Made by a program: the position numbers and the translations under genes. Positions 34,573 to 46,519 of a stretch of DNA of 64,000 nucleotides are shown here, piece after piece (positions within the stretch are counted from its first letter, which is position 1; the number at the start of each line of letters is the position of its first letter). The notes beneath the pieces were generated by a model. That model had not been told where the DNA came from. It ran no database searches and worked only from the letters and a program-made list of their open reading frames with translations. Origin of the DNA: Rhineura floridana (taxonomy: Eukaryota > Chordata > Lepidosauria > Squamata > Rhineuridae); assembly GCF_030035675.1 (NCBI RefSeq), contig NC_084500.1:11033100-11097099 (forward strand). Reading direction: 5' to 3'.

Positions 34573-34998
34573 GTGACCGTTGGGCTCCGGCTGCCCTCAA
34601 CTGCACAAGGCAGAAATTTAATAGCTGTAAGTGGAGCTGTACAGGAACCAAAAACTTGGTCAACTCCATTACAGCCACTACTAACATACCAACAGGAAAT
34701 TCAAACTTTTGCGCTCTTACGTTCAAGCGCACGCACGTTATTGTGCTTCAGTGCAAAGGGGGAGAGGAGCACACATCATATTTTGTGGACCAATTGGCTG
34801 ATAGGGGGTGGTGTTTCAGGCAGAGCTGGGAAAAAGCGAAAAGAATGTAAGGGTCTTCCCACTGCGTGTGTGGGCGCAAAAAAAGCTTATTTTTCAGATC
34901 GGAAAAGAGCGAATTTCAGGCAAATTGGTGACTGTCAGATGACAAAGCGTATATGGAAAACGTGGATTATCATGGTCAGTTTGGACGACCCCCTAGTG

Positions 34999-35215
34999 TT
35001 AGCAACACGTGAACATTCTGCTGTATCCACTGGGATCTGCAACAAAATGGTGCAGCGCAGAATGTTCCTGTTCAGTGTGCCAACCAGCCATGCCTTCTTT
35101 CAAGATACTCCATTCCATCCTCTCTTCCCAGTTTTCCCCTCCTCAGCAGAAGCTCAGCATTCTGAGCATGTTCAGATGCTCAGTCCTCATCTGGCTGTTC
35201 TGAAAGGGGGGCATT
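34999..35215 (+). repeat. Dispersed family C (CTGGGATCTGCAACAAAATG)
   Basis: It is shared with 57280-57560 and in part with 20200-20280: GATACTCCATTCCATCC, CATGTTCAGATGCTCAGTCC, TCTGGCTGTTCTG. Class unknown. Confidence 0.5.
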
Positions 35216-36364
35216 AACCTTTTCCCCACCTCTATGGTCCTGATCCAGATTGGACCCATCTTGTTTTTTAAAAAACAAAGTTCAGTCCAGATGAATGGGG
35301 CCTATTTTTTTTTGCAAATCAAATTGCAGGTGTGAGGAGCCTGAATAATGACCCTAGCAGGAAGTAATAGAGTTAAATCCCCTTTACCTCGCCACCGGGT
35401 AGGGTCTCAGTCCAGTTGGGGGTGGGGAAGCACCTGCAATTTGCATCTGAAAAAAGTACCATTTAGTTCATTGTCACCTTTTTGTCAATGCAAGTTGCCC
35501 TCCTGGGTTTTGTCTCTAGTCTGTCTGTGTGTGCAAATCAGCAAAATCACCAGTTTTTGTTGTGGGGTCTGTATGTAGAGGGCAGGGCAGGGCAGGGCTG
35601 TGTATGTGTGTCTAGATTCTGCTCTCTCATCTCCAGATGCCATGCTGTCATAGAATCATAGAATAGTAGAGTTGGAAGGGGCCTATAAGGCCATCAAGTC
35701 CAACCCCCTGATCCAAATCAAAGCATTCCCGGCAAATTCCCATCATTTTATTCCCTTTGGGGATTTGCCACCTTGCAAGAACCCCAGTTAATTAAACTGT
35801 ATCGCAATGTCAGATTATTATGATTGTTTTATTTGGTTTCCTCTCCTTTGAGAGCCTACAGAAGTTTTCTGCAAAAAGAGTTTCTCAGTGTGGAAGAAAG
35901 CTATCTCTCCCAATCTGTAATCATATTTAAATTTCTCTGTGTGTGGAAGAAATGAAAAAAAAAATTTTTTTTAAATGAGTTAACAACAGGGGACAGTATG
36001 GCAAGGATAGTTCCTCATTTAAATACTCTCCAAGGAAACGGCAAGATGATATTGTCGCCATTATAAAGTCAATGTTATGCATCCTGGGTTTGCATATCTG
36101 GGTGTGAAATTAGAACGCTTGCTCTCTGACATTTGGTTGTCTCCCTTTCTGATCTCCCCCCAGAGTAAAACAGCCACCAGCTGCAGTGTAGTGGTACATT
36201 TTTGGAAGTGCAAGAGTTTATCAAGACAGTCTCCACAGTCATTTCCCCAAGGAGAGTTCATAATTGTCGGCAGTTGTGTCAATCCATTATTGCACACACA
36301 TCTCAACATATATAGTGCAGTATCCAATTTGTAATACGATTTGCATGACTGCAATCCTTCCTAC
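35216..36364. other. Mostly unassigned, with one CR1 terminus
   Basis: 35645-35725 is a reversed CR1 3' end (AGAGTTGGAAGGGGCCTATA). The rest shows no gene or repeat I recognise and may be unique sequence. Confidence 0.5.
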
Positions 36365-36525
36365 ATACACACTGTGCATTTAAAGCACCCCCCAAAAAAA
36401 TTCTGGGAACCGTAGTTTACTCCTCACACAGCTACAATTCCCAGGACCCTTAACAAACCACAGTTTCCAGGATTCTTGGGGGAAATCACGTGCTTTAAAT
36501 GTATGGTGTATACACAGTCATAGTT
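36365..36525. mobile_element. Short copy of the CATTTAAAGCA DNA element
   Basis: ACACTGTGCATTTAAAGCAC pairs with GTGCTTTAAATGTATGGTGT. The centre has CACACAGCTACAATTCCCAG. It is an internally deleted relative of 4003-4294. Confidence 0.65.
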
Positions 36526-36689
36526 ACCTGGAAGTTGCTCTGAACTCCATAGTGCTGACTTCTGACAGTATACGATCACCTTGTAAAATGCACTGAACTT
36601 TAACAAAGATCCTAAGCCAGCTGAAATGCAAACAATCTACATTAGCTTTTAGTTAGTAATACAAACCGTCTAGAAATGATACCATTCAA

Positions 36690-37260
36690 AGTACTAGCCT
36701 GAAGTAGCCTACTGGGAGAAAGGGCAGAATATAAATCTAATAAATCAATAAATAAAGTAGGAATCACATCAAAGAAAAGGAGAGAGGTATCCTGCCTCCA
36801 CTTGACTATTTTCCTCATTCTCTTCCTCTAATGCTGACCTGTCACAAGCAAACTTGAAAGCCTTGTTATCACCTCATTTACTTGCCACAGCAAGAAGGGC
36901 CCGCCAGTTACCCTGGCGCTCTGGCAGATGATTTCGCTGCCCCTGCTAATTTCAGAAGCAGCACTCCTCTGTTTTCCACCTCCATTGCACCACTGGTTAA
37001 CAGTATGTATGTATGTATATATTTATTTATTTATTTATTGCACTTGTATACCACCCCATAGCCAAAGCTCTCTGGGTGGTTTACAGCAATCAAAAACATT
37101 AAAACAAATATACTATTTAAAACACATATTTTAAAAACAATTTAAAACACAATTTAAAAATGTAGAACAATATAAAAACAATTTAAAACACATGCTAAAA
37201 TGCCTTGCTTAGAGATTTTAAATATCAAGCAGTGCATAAATGCTTTAAAGTATAAATAAA
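36690..37260. repeat. L2 tail (+) and reversed L2 3' UTR (-)
   Basis: 36690-36755 ends GGGCAGAATATAAATCTAAT and TAAATAAA. 37000-37260 reads TTATTTATTGCACTTGTATA, CCAAAGCTCTCTGGGTGGTT, then A-rich repeats, an L2 3' UTR on the minus strand. Confidence 0.7.
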
Positions 37261-38635
37261 TAAATAAAAGTAATTAAACTGTACTGACGTCAACTTGCTC
37301 AACTAGTTGCTGCTTTTGCTGTGTGTGTTTAATGATATTTTGATTTTTTTTAAAAAAAATGCATATGTATGTGTGAGTGGGTGGGTGTATGTACACACAC
37401 ACATATATATATACATGGAGAAACTGTAGTCGGTGGATATGGAATACTGACTGGAGGGAGCGGGGGGAGAGACTAGAATGGAGTGTCTAAAAGACTGAAG
37501 AGATGCTGCTCATGCTGCAACATTTTATTGCAGGGCACCACTTGTAACATATTTTAGCACTTTCTCCCAATGGATTAAGAGTCTTTTTCTTTATTTGTTT
37601 CCCTCCCCAACCCCCTCATAATTGGCAAGACAAAAAAAAAGACATGAATATCAAATGAATTAATTATCCTTGGAATGGAACCTGCTTTCTGAATGGCAAG
37701 CACAAGATAACAACGTCTGATGGAAACTTGTCAATGCCATTTTCAGGACCGGCAAAATGCTTTGTGCAGCTCTGACCTTCAAGCAGTTGGCCCTCCCTTT
37801 CTCTCTCTCTCCTCATCAAATTAGAAAAACATCATTCACCCCAGACAAGCGAGAACCTCAAGCCTCCCTTCTGAAGAAACTGATGATAGCCTGGCTAATT
37901 TTTTTTTTCTGAGGAGGACTAAAATGCAGCACACACACAAAAAAGAAAAAAGCTTGAAAGCTCCCTGTGTCTCCAGAGGGCTTGTGACAGGTGTAAATCA
38001 AACAGTGAATTTCAAACTGGTGTGAAGCGGAACAAATAGGATGAGTTGTTGATGGTTAACCCCAAAAGGCTGCAAAAGGCTGCCTTTGTTCTGGAGTGCT
38101 TGTCCTGAGAACTGGCACCGAATTGAGTTTCATCTGTTGCATGGCAATTGGGGGCATCCTACAATGGCTCTAAACTGTTCGTTGTTTGTGGAGTCCAGAG
38201 GACTTTTTAATCTGGCTTTCGGTGACACCTGTTGACTCCCCAGGTTATGGAGCATGGATCTCTGGCCAAGCAACTGATGCATCGGATCTGCCACCTGCCT
38301 CTATGATTGGACCACCACGATGCCAGCTAACTGTTCCATTTCAAGCAAAGTGGTCTCAGCAAGGTAAGAGTTCAGGTTTGGTCAAGGAAAACCAAGTAGG
38401 GCCCTGAGGCTAGGGGTAGCCTTCAGGATTCAGTGGCACCTTGGATAGCTCCCTGCAGGGCACAGGCTGGAGACTCCATAAGAGACAAGCTCTAATATTG
38501 TTTCAGCGCTAGTCAACCTCAGTCAATAGGAGCTTCAGCTCTGAGTCGCTAGCTGTGCCTTCAATGAAAGGAGCCTCCTCATTTAAAGCAGCCCAGTCAA
38601 TGGCCCTGACAGAGCAGGGACAACTGGTGGTTCCA
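37261..38635. other. Unassigned, probably unique noncoding stretch
   Basis: Apart from short TATG/CACA runs near 37370-37410 I see no repeat and no protein-like frame. It is one of the longest repeat-poor intervals between NLK and LYRM9 and could contain regulatory sequence. Confidence 0.4.
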
Positions 38636-38639
38636 TTAG

Positions 38640-38990
38640 GAAAGGGATACCTAATGTGCTGCCCCCAGATATCATTGGGCAACAACTTCCATCAGTCCTA
38701 ACAAGGATGACCAGTGGTCAAGGATTATGGGAGCTGTAGTTCATCAATATCTGGAGGATGCTTCGCCAGCTACCCCTGCAATAAGACCTCTGAGCTGGGG
38801 TCCTTAGAGTCAAGGAAGCGACCATTCCCAGACTTCCCTGTGAAGAGGGATTGACTGTTAAACCACTCTGGGAACTGTAGCTCTGTAAGGAGAACAGAGG
38901 GTCTCCTAACAACTTTCAGCACCCTTAGCAAACCACAGTTTCCAGGATTCTTTGGGGGAAACCATGACTGATGAAAGTGGATTCATAAGG
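38640..38990. mobile_element. Two adjacent decayed non-autonomous DNA elements
   Basis: 38650-38770 is a foldback of the CCAGATAT...ATATCTGGAGG type. 38800-38975 has GGGAACTGTAGCTCTGTAAG, TCTCCTAACAACTTTCAGCA and CCATGACTGATGAAAGTGG, related to 4003-4294. Confidence 0.6.
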
Positions 38991-39744
38991 TTGTATTCAA
39001 TTAACCTGAATTAATTGAATTAAGTTAGGCAGGGTCATTAATTTCAATGGGCTGACTCTGAGTCAAAGTTAGTCAAAAACAACTCATTTTATGTATAGTG
39101 TGTGCCGAGGCAAAGTTGTCTCCTGAACAGGAAGCTTGCACGGGACTTGCTGGTGACTGGAAGAGCTAATGGCAAGTCTGAGTGGGCTAAACCACTCCAG
39201 GAGCCAGGAAGGAGATGCAGGAAGGGAAGAAAACAAACAAGGGACGCATATGCCCATACTGAAGCTACATGCACTGATGTGTAGTTACAGTGGGGTCCAG
39301 TGGTGATTAAGTCTTTGCAGACAAAGGGGTGGGTCTAGAGAACAGATCTGAAGGAGGAGAGGTGGCATGATGCAGACATTCTGGGATGCTGTTCCGGGCA
39401 TGTGTCTTGAAGGCAGGAAAGGCGAAGGAACAGCACTTTTTAGGGAGCAGGAGACCTTTGGATGGCTGAAGGGCTTCTGCAGAAGCAAAGGTCGGAGATG
39501 CATCAGGATATTCGATCATAAGGACAAGGGAAGGCAGGGGCATGGAACAAAATCCTGAAATGGAAATTTTGATCAAAACCATTAGAAACAGTGCAAAAAG
39601 AGAGGGTCCTGTTCCATGTTAGTCCTACTCTGAGTGGACCCATTGAAAATAATGGACATGACTTGCATAGATACATTATTTTAAATGGATCTACTTTGAA
39701 CACAACGTGGTTGACTACAGCCAAACATCTCTTTCAAAATTCAC

Positions 39745-40340
39745 CCTAGGGCCTTTCCAGATATATATTTTTAATGATGCATTCATGATGATCTGCACTC
39801 ACGATGGTATCGGGAGCATTATGCGCGATCCCACTTTCAATAGTCTGCGCCTGCAAATGTTTTGGGGCGGACATAAGAGCCCTACTGGATCAGGCCAGTG
39901 GCCCATCTAGTCCAACATCCTGTTCTCACAGTGGCCAGCCAAGTGCCCATTGTGGGAAGCTGGCAAGCAGGATCTGAGTGCAACGCACTCTCCCCTCCTG
40001 CGGTTTCCAGCAACTGGTGCTCAGAAGCACGCTGCCTCCAACCAAGGAAGTACTTTGTTTCCAATTAGTGCATGTCCTGTAACTTCCTGCTGAAATCCTG
40101 TAACTTTACATACCACAAATGTTTTTTTGGGGGGGTGGGAGGGTTTTTCCACTTCTGTTGTGCTACAGCGCAAGAGTGCCCCTCCAGAGAGCAATAATGG
40201 GGCAATGGTGGGGAAGCGTTGCAGAGCAGCTAATTCAGGGGACGGTCCTGGACAAATCTACCACGAACGCATTATTGCGTCAATGGCACGCTGCAGAATA
40301 CACTTGCGATAAAAAACCCCACCAGCCTGGAGGGGCCCTG
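39745..40340. mobile_element. GGGCCTTTCCAG-type element interrupted by a LINE end
   Basis: The terminus GGGCCTTTCCAG pairs with CTGGAGGGGCCC near 40337. The internal sequence (CATTCATGATGATCTGCACT, AACTTCCTGCTGAAATCCTG) aligns with 46520-47590. About 200 bases at 39866-40060 are absent from the other copy. They are a reversed CR1/L3-like 3' end (CCCATCTAGTCCAACATCCT). Confidence 0.6.
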
Positions 40341-41399
40341 ATAAATTTTTGTAAGGAATGGATGGATAGATAAAGGAAGACATCATCAATCCTTCGTTGG
40401 CTGTCAGGTGGATTGGATTACCTCCTAAATTGCAGAATACCCCTTCAAACAAACCAACTAACTAACAAACGGCAGTTGGGAGGGGCCCTTGCTTCTTCTT
40501 TTTTTTTAAATGCAGCTCAGCTATGGAGATAAAGCAAGATAATCTAGCCCAGCCGACAGATCTGATTTCAGGGGCAATTTGGCATAAACATTTTTTCCTG
40601 CTATTTATCCCATCAAGGTTTTCCTGAACCCAAGACAGTCCAAAAGAAAATGGCTTCTTTCCACTCCAGCCAACCCAGCGATGGCGCATGCCATGTTGAA
40701 CTGTGGACTTGTGATCTATGAAAGAGAAGGCTTGCCAGCAACGTGGTAATGCTCCGGATTGCTTCCTGGTTTCCTTCAGAGAGAAAGGCAGAAGTCTGGG
40801 GCCTTTCCCAAAGGATTTTTTTTTTCAAAGAAAGAAAGAAATATCCCAGCCTCACTTTGGGCTTCAGAGCCGCCACCCAAGTTTCACCGTGAGTGCAATC
40901 TGAAGAGCCCAGCGTTTGGGAGGATTTGAATGGAAACCAGACGCCTCTCCAGGGGGAGGGCTGAAGAAGATTCAGAAGCTGTGAAACCAAGGGGGGATTT
41001 TTGGCAGCAAAACAGACGCAGCTGCAAAAGAAAAGCGATCCCCCAGAGAATCCGGTCTCCGAGGTGTCACGCGGTGTCATCTCTCCGTCGCATCAGCTGG
41101 GCCCCAGCCTGAATCGGCCAATTGACAAAACTCAAGCGCAGAGATTAATTGGGCAAGGCTGGTCCTGGCATCATTGCCTGAAGGGTCCCTTATCAGGGAC
41201 GCATGCACTGTTATGGAAGGCAGGGGAATGTCACAGTAGCTTCAGTCTGGCTTTGCCTTTATGCTTGCCTCTTTGAAGAAAAGGACCACAAGCTCTCTGT
41301 CTAAGTGCAAATGTGATCTCACCATGCTGAGGAGGGCATCATTATACAGGCATCTATTCCACAAGTGGCACAATTAGCAGATTTCATTCTTTTAAAAAA
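40341..41399. other. Unassigned stretch
   Basis: No repeat was identified. Open frames of 60-155 codons overlap on both strands at 40613-41276 and have no family character. It may be unique noncoding sequence. Confidence 0.4.
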
Positions 41400-41700
41400 T
41401 TTATTTCTGAATCTACCTACCTACCTACCTACCTATCTATCTGTCTGTCTACCTATCTATCTACCTACCTACCTATCTTTCTTTCTTTCTGATTTATATC
41501 CCGCCCTTTCTCCCAGTAGGAGCCCAGGGCGGCAAACAAAAGCGCTAAAAACACTTTAAAACATCATAAAAACAGACTTCAAAATATATTAAAACACAAC
41601 AACCATTAAAAACATATTAAAACAAAACATATTTAATTTTTTTTTAAAAAAAGCTTGAAAAACATCAAAAAAGGGTTTAAAAAGATATTAAAAAGCAATT
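41400..41700 (-). repeat. L2 3' UTR preceded by CTAC/CTAT microsatellite
   Basis: A (CTAC)n/(CTAT)n/(TTTC)n run at about 41415-41490 leads into TTTATATCCCGCCCTTTCTC, GGAGCCCAGGGCGGCAAAC and AAAACATATTAAAAC repeats, a minus-strand L2 3' end. Confidence 0.75.
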
Positions 41701-41929
41701 CCAACCCAGATGCAGACTGAGTCTTCTCAGCTTTGCTTATGGAAGTTCTTTGGTGCTGTGCGAATGCTATTTAAGTCAGCAGGAGGAAGCTTGTGCCACT
41801 AGAATGTGGCACACAGGCAGACTATTTATACCTTGATGGTAGCATTTTTTTTATATTTAGTGGATTTGTTGACGTTAGAAAACCTTGCTGAATGATGAAA
41901 AGAGCCCACCTCCTGATATTTGTCCCCAG

Positions 41930-42115
41930 CCTCTGTTATTCAGAGGTATACTGCTTCTGAACATGGAAGTTCCATTTCACTGTCATGCTTAAAAGCTTCT
42001 GATCTTTTTAAAGCCATTGAAGCGAGGGGCCGTCACCACGTCTTGTGGTAGGGAGTTCCATCAGTTCATATCACCTGTCGCTTGAAGGGCTTTCTTTCGT
42101 CTCTCCTGCAGCTGA
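41930..42115 (-). repeat. CR1/L3-like LINE fragment
   Basis: CAGAGGTATACTGCTTCTGA, AAAGCCATTGAAGCGAGGGG and GTGGTAGGGAGTTCCATCAG are the reverse of the region at 47120-47280. 42116-42684 is unassigned. Confidence 0.65.
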
Positions 42116-42684
42116 TGCCAGGCAATGTCATTGAATGGCCTGATGGGCTGACTCCATGCCAAACCATGGTTGGGGCCAGGATCCAGCCTGGCCAGCAGCC
42201 AGAACTCCAGGGAGTCTCATCTGAGGAAGAGGCAAGGAAACTGGCAGGAACTGCTAGCACAGTGAGGAATTCTAAAGAGTCCACAGAGTGACGCAGTCCC
42301 AAGGACATCTTGCAGATGTGCTTAGTGACATCCCTTCCTCCAAACCCTGTCTCATCCCCCAGCTGACACCCAGGAGCTGGCAGACCTGGGCAAACAATCC
42401 AGAGCTGAGCAAGGAATGTGTGTTGAGCTGCCAGGAGGCTTCACCATCAGGGATCTACTTGCACTTGGGACCTGAGCTCTTCTGTGCCATTGGCACCGGG
42501 CTCCCTGCCCGCTGCCTGGCCAGCATCAAGCTGCCAGTGCTTGGGAGGAAAGGTCTATTTGGGAGGAGGAAGAAGCCGAAGAGGAGTCTGGAGTACCGTA
42601 TAACCCAGTAGGCAACCAGCAAGACGGCTGACTGCAGAGGGGTACAACTCTCTGCCTCAGCTGGGATAACTGTTCCCTCTAGAT

Positions 42685-42814
42685 CAGGTGTGGGGAGACA
42701 ATGGCCCTCCGGATGTTGCTGATCTACAACTCCCATCAGCCCCAGCAAACATGGCCAATGGTTTGTTTATTAATCGACATCCACCCACATCTCAAGGTGG
42801 CGTACAGAGTGCAA
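42685..42814. repeat. Half foldback element followed by a reversed L2 tail
   Basis: The left arm CAATGGCCCTCCGGATGTTG with CTACAACTCCCATCAGCC is present without its partner. TTTATTAATCGACATCCACC onward is L2-like and continues after the Sauria SINE at 43056. Confidence 0.55.
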
Positions 42815-43043
42815 CAAATGGAAATGGACTGCCTTCCAGTCGATCCCGACTTACGGCGACCCTATGAATAGAGTTTTCATGGTAAGCGGTATTCAGAGGG
42901 GGTTTACCATTGCCTTCCTTTGACAGGCTGAGAGGCAGTGACTGGCCCAAGGTCACCCAGTGAGCTTCATGGCTGTGTGGGGATTCGAATCCTGGTCTCC
43001 CAGGTCGTAGTCCAGCACTCTAACCACTACACCACACTGGCTC
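42815..43043 (-). repeat. Sauria-type SINE with 12-bp duplication
   Basis: The copy is complete and reversed: tail ACTGCCTTCCAGTCGATCCC, body GGGGGTTTACCATTGCCTTC, head GGATTCGAATCCTGGTCTCC and CTAACCACTACACCACACTG. TACAGAGTGCAA (42803-42814) and TACAGACTGCAA (43044-43055) flank it, 11 of 12 identical. Confidence 0.92.
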
Positions 43044-43342
43044 TACAGACTGCAATAAAACAACTAAAACAATCAGTTTAAAATGACACAGAAAATAACA
43101 GGAGATTAAAAAACAATACCAAGTCGACACCCGTGGCAGAGCCCCATTCATCAAGCTGGGAAAGCTTGTTTGAACAAATATGATTTTAATTGCTTCCGGA
43201 AACTGCAGATAGTGGGTGCCTGTCAAACGTCAACTTGAAAAGCCCTGCTCTGAATTACTGTGCAACTTGCCAGAGAAGCTCTCCCACAGACTGCAGTAAC
43301 CTGCGGGGTATATAAGGGATAAGGCAGTCTCTCAAATAAAAA

Positions 43343-43567
43343 AATGAAATGGACTGCCTTCAAGTCGATCCCGACTTATGGCGACCCTATGAAGAGGGTT
43401 TTCATGGTAAGTGGTATTCAGAGGGGGTTTACCATTGCCTTCCTCTGAGGCTGAGAGGCAGTGACTGGCCCAAGGTCACCCAGTGAGCTTCATGGCTGTG
43501 TGGGGATTCCAACCCTGGTCTCCCAGGTCATAGTCCCACACACTAACCACTACACCACACTGGCTCT
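43343..43567 (-). repeat. Sauria-type SINE
   Basis: This is a second complete reversed copy 300 bases away (GACTGCCTTCAAGTCGATCC to CTAACCACTACACCACACTG). I see no clear duplication. Confidence 0.9.
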
Positions 43568-44230
43568 AACCCGGCCCTGTATGTCAGTACCCACCAGGCC
43601 TGGCCAGGTTGGGCCCTGGCCAAGGTCCCTCCTCAGGGTGGAGCTCCAGCTCTGTGATCCATGCCAGCATCAGGTTGTGGGACTTAGCAACCGGACGCTG
43701 CTGTAGATTGCAGAGCAGGATCTCCCAGGCACCTCCCAATACAAGCAGCGCAGGTTTAATAGCCCACCTGCCCCACTTACATGGCACGTCAACACACACG
43801 CCCCACACGTTGCACGTGCATGCCTGCCACCGCCTTAACGGGTGCCCCTAAGGGGGTGACACCCTCGCCGCCATCTTGGCTGATAGCAGGTGTGCACGTG
43901 CAGTGCATGTTGACGCAGGAGATAGGTGGGGCGGGCCTATTTAAATCCCACGCTACCTGCATTGGGAGAGGATGTTGGAGTGTACAGCACTGCAGGTGTG
44001 GGGCAGGCTGGTGCCAGCCCTGGACCAACACCTTGAACTTTGCCCGGCAGCAGATTGGCAGAGAGTACAAATCTCACAAGCGAGCCGTTATATACACTGG
44101 AAATAGTTTGCCTTCGTAAGCAACCTAGCCAGCACGTCCTGCACCAGCTGCAGCTTCCAGACCAGCCTCAAGGGTAACCCCACACAGAGAGCCTTGCAGA
44201 AATCCGGCCGTGAGGTTACCAATGCATGCA
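43568..44230 (-). mobile_element. hAT copy (CAGGGCTGGCACCAG end) and L2-like fragment
   Basis: The right terminus near 44013-44028 and the CCATCTTGGCTGATAGCAGG, GAGATAGGTGGGGCGGG words align with the reverse of 26894-27352. From 44028, CACCTTGAACTTTGCCCGGC to AACCAATGCATGCAC resembles an L2-associated 3' region. Confidence 0.6.
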
Positions 44231-44534
44231 CAATGAAACAGAAAATACATCATAGCGGAGAACAAGACTGCGACCAGGTCTGCTGCATGCCAACTCAGCC
44301 CCGGGCACCGCCCACTTTTAACAGGTCACTTCAAGGCCCTTCTACCTTTCCTTTCTCACGCCACTTTATCTTTAAACTGGACTGGGACTAAACAGCCCTT
44401 CAAACACTTGCAAAGAGAGGACTGTCCTCTGCAAAGCAGGCCACACGGCTACCCTAGAACAGGGTGTTTTGCTCCATTAAAATAAATAAATTAAAAGCAA
44501 TGCAAATATGCCCTTTATTGTAGAATATGCTTCG

Positions 44535-44830
44535 GGAGGCTGGTCCATAAGGGCACCTGGGACACCACCACACCAACCTCCATCTGCACTTAGCCAGCCC
44601 CTGCCTGCCTGCGTGCTTTGCTACTTACAACCAGCCCAGAAGTGGCTCTGCCCCTGTCAGCGTCCTCTTCCTTAATCTCAGGATCGCCCTTGCAGAACTC
44701 AGCAGGAAGGAGAATGGGGACAAAATTAGGATTAGTTGGCTCTGCCTGTCATTGGCTCTAGACCCCCCCTACTGTTGGGCTCCCTGCCTTCCGCCCTACC
44801 AGTCCCTCATGGGCACCAGCCGTCCCTGGA
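44535..44830 (-). repeat. Dispersed family A, copy 3
   Basis: Reversed relative of 25290 and 31824 (TAATCTCAGGATCGCCCTTG, CTACTGTTGGGCTCCCTGCC, CATGGGCACCAGCCGTCC). Confidence 0.6.
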
Positions 44831-45010
44831 ATTTCCAGCTCTTTCTTTTTAATCACAAAAGCCTGGGGTGAGGCTGTGTTGATCATTAAACTGCTAGGTT
44901 TATATTAACAGTAGCAGCAGGTTTTCTATTAACTGTGCAGGAATTGCTACCTGCTATTTCTAAGTGGGTCTTTTGAGACTATAATTAGGGTGTGGCACAA
45001 CAACAACAAC

Positions 45011-45011
<1 letters not shown>

Positions 45012-45073
<62 letters not shown>
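45012..45073 (+). repeat. (TAA)n microsatellite, about 20 units
   Basis: An uninterrupted TAA array follows CAACAACAAC. The poly-isoleucine frame across it is an artefact. Confidence 0.97.
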
Positions 45074-45769
45074 GGCTGATTTGAGAGATTTGTCTGTTGT
45101 TAGCTGAAGGTCCTCCTTGTTTAACAGCTTTTGATACCTAGTGGCTGCTGGCAACTTGCACGCACGTAGTAGCTAGCATGTTCAGGAAAATCATAATACC
45201 TTGATATTGCACAGCATTCTGTTCAAGAATTCATGTTTTGCTGCATTTTTCTTTGTCAAAATCTCCACAGCCCCATTTGTATTCAGGCTTGAAAAAAAAT
45301 TAAAAACAGCAGCAGGTGGGGTGCTAACTCTTTTGGGGGCAAAAAGGCTCTGCTGCAACATTTTGCTGCAGGTCCCCACGTTTAATAGCACAACCAAACG
45401 TTTAACTTCAGTAGGGAAATTGATAGTAACAAGAACAGTCAGTTCATGCATACATTCTCCTAAAACACACTAAGTTCCTGAGTACGAATGTCCTATAGGA
45501 AATAGAATCTGTTCTCAATGCTGCACCTCAAAGTCTTTCCCCTGGAGCCAGGCGAAGTCATCGTCCTTAAGCACGTGCAGAGTGCCTTTTCCTCATCACT
45601 GAGTCATTGCAGCTCATCCCTGCACATCTAGGGTGGAGGCAGGTCTCCTGTACCTTTTCTATGGCATGGCAGGCAAATATCCAACAAACAAAGCTTTCCT
45701 GAAAAACTGCACCTGTTGTATTTCTGCTTCTCTCCTAGCCTTGCCACGGTAGCAATTTAAAACAAGAGA
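45074..45769. other. Unassigned stretch
   Basis: No gene or named repeat was seen. Confidence 0.4.
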
Positions 45770-45925
45770 GCAGAGACCTTGGGCCAGTCACTACCTCTCA
45801 GCCTAACCTACCTCACAGGGTTGTGGCAAGGATAAAATCGGGAAAGGGAGAACCATGGCGGTACGTCGCCTTGAGCTCCTTGGAGAGAAGGTGGAAATGA
45901 AATCAATCAATAAATTACAGTAAAG
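45770..45925 (+). repeat. L2-tailed SINE
   Basis: GACCTTGGGCCAGTCACTAC, CCTCACAGGGTTGTGGCAAG, GCCTTGAGCTCCTTGGAG and AATAAATTACAG. Same family as 14035-14425, opposite strand. 45926-46519 is unassigned. Confidence 0.7.
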
Positions 45926-46519
45926 AGAAGGTTGGTGCGTGCTTGTGCTTTGCATTGGCTCGCCAGAGGGCGCCCTTTCCTCGCCTGCGTCAAACCCCGT
46001 CGCTGATTGCCCAGCACAGAGATTAAAAAAGGGTAGAGTCACATACAGGCTAAACTTCCCTCTCCAAGTACTGCACATTTTGAGAAAGTCAGATTTTTAT
46101 TACTCTAATGTGATTGAGGAGCAGGTGTTTTCCTCAAAACAGCAGCAGCGACAACACAGCACGGACAAGAGATTTCTAGCTCAGGTCTTATTTCGGTTAA
46201 AAATTGAGAGTTTTACAAACTAAGGAACTTAGTTTGTAAGCACTTAAAACAGGAATGCAAGGCTTTGGCCTACAACTGAGTCCTGGATTTGAGCTGGGAG
46301 GTGGCCTCAAGTTGGGAATATGACCAGTCTGACCTTTGCTTGCAACATATGAGACATGCTTTCTGCTGAAAATCAAACAAGCTTGCAGTATTAACTGGGA
46401 GCTATATCACAGGGTTGTTGTACTGCTGCTCGGTGAGCCTCAGCTAATCCGGTTCGCAATGTAGGAATAACACACCACGGTTGTTACAAGCGGCTTCCCG
46501 AATCTCAGTCTGCAATCTT

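Larger units (their letters stand above)
32634..34992. mobile_element. Putative 2.36-kb TIR element with GC-rich cargo
   Basis: The left end GGGCTCATCCAGACGACC matches the reversed right end GGGGTCGTCCAAACTGACC at about 15 of 18 aligned positions. Flanks are TTA (left) and CTA (right), a possible 3-bp Harbinger-like duplication with one change. Inside are a direct duplication (33663-33790 and 33883-34025, sharing GAAATAAGTGGAATTGCC), the GC-rich 34.15-34.6 kb leader, and the possible signal-peptide exon. No transposase was seen. The bounds could be coincidental. Confidence 0.45.

Noticed and set aside
44960-45154. Poly-isoleucine open frame
   Set aside because: Translation of the TAA microsatellite.
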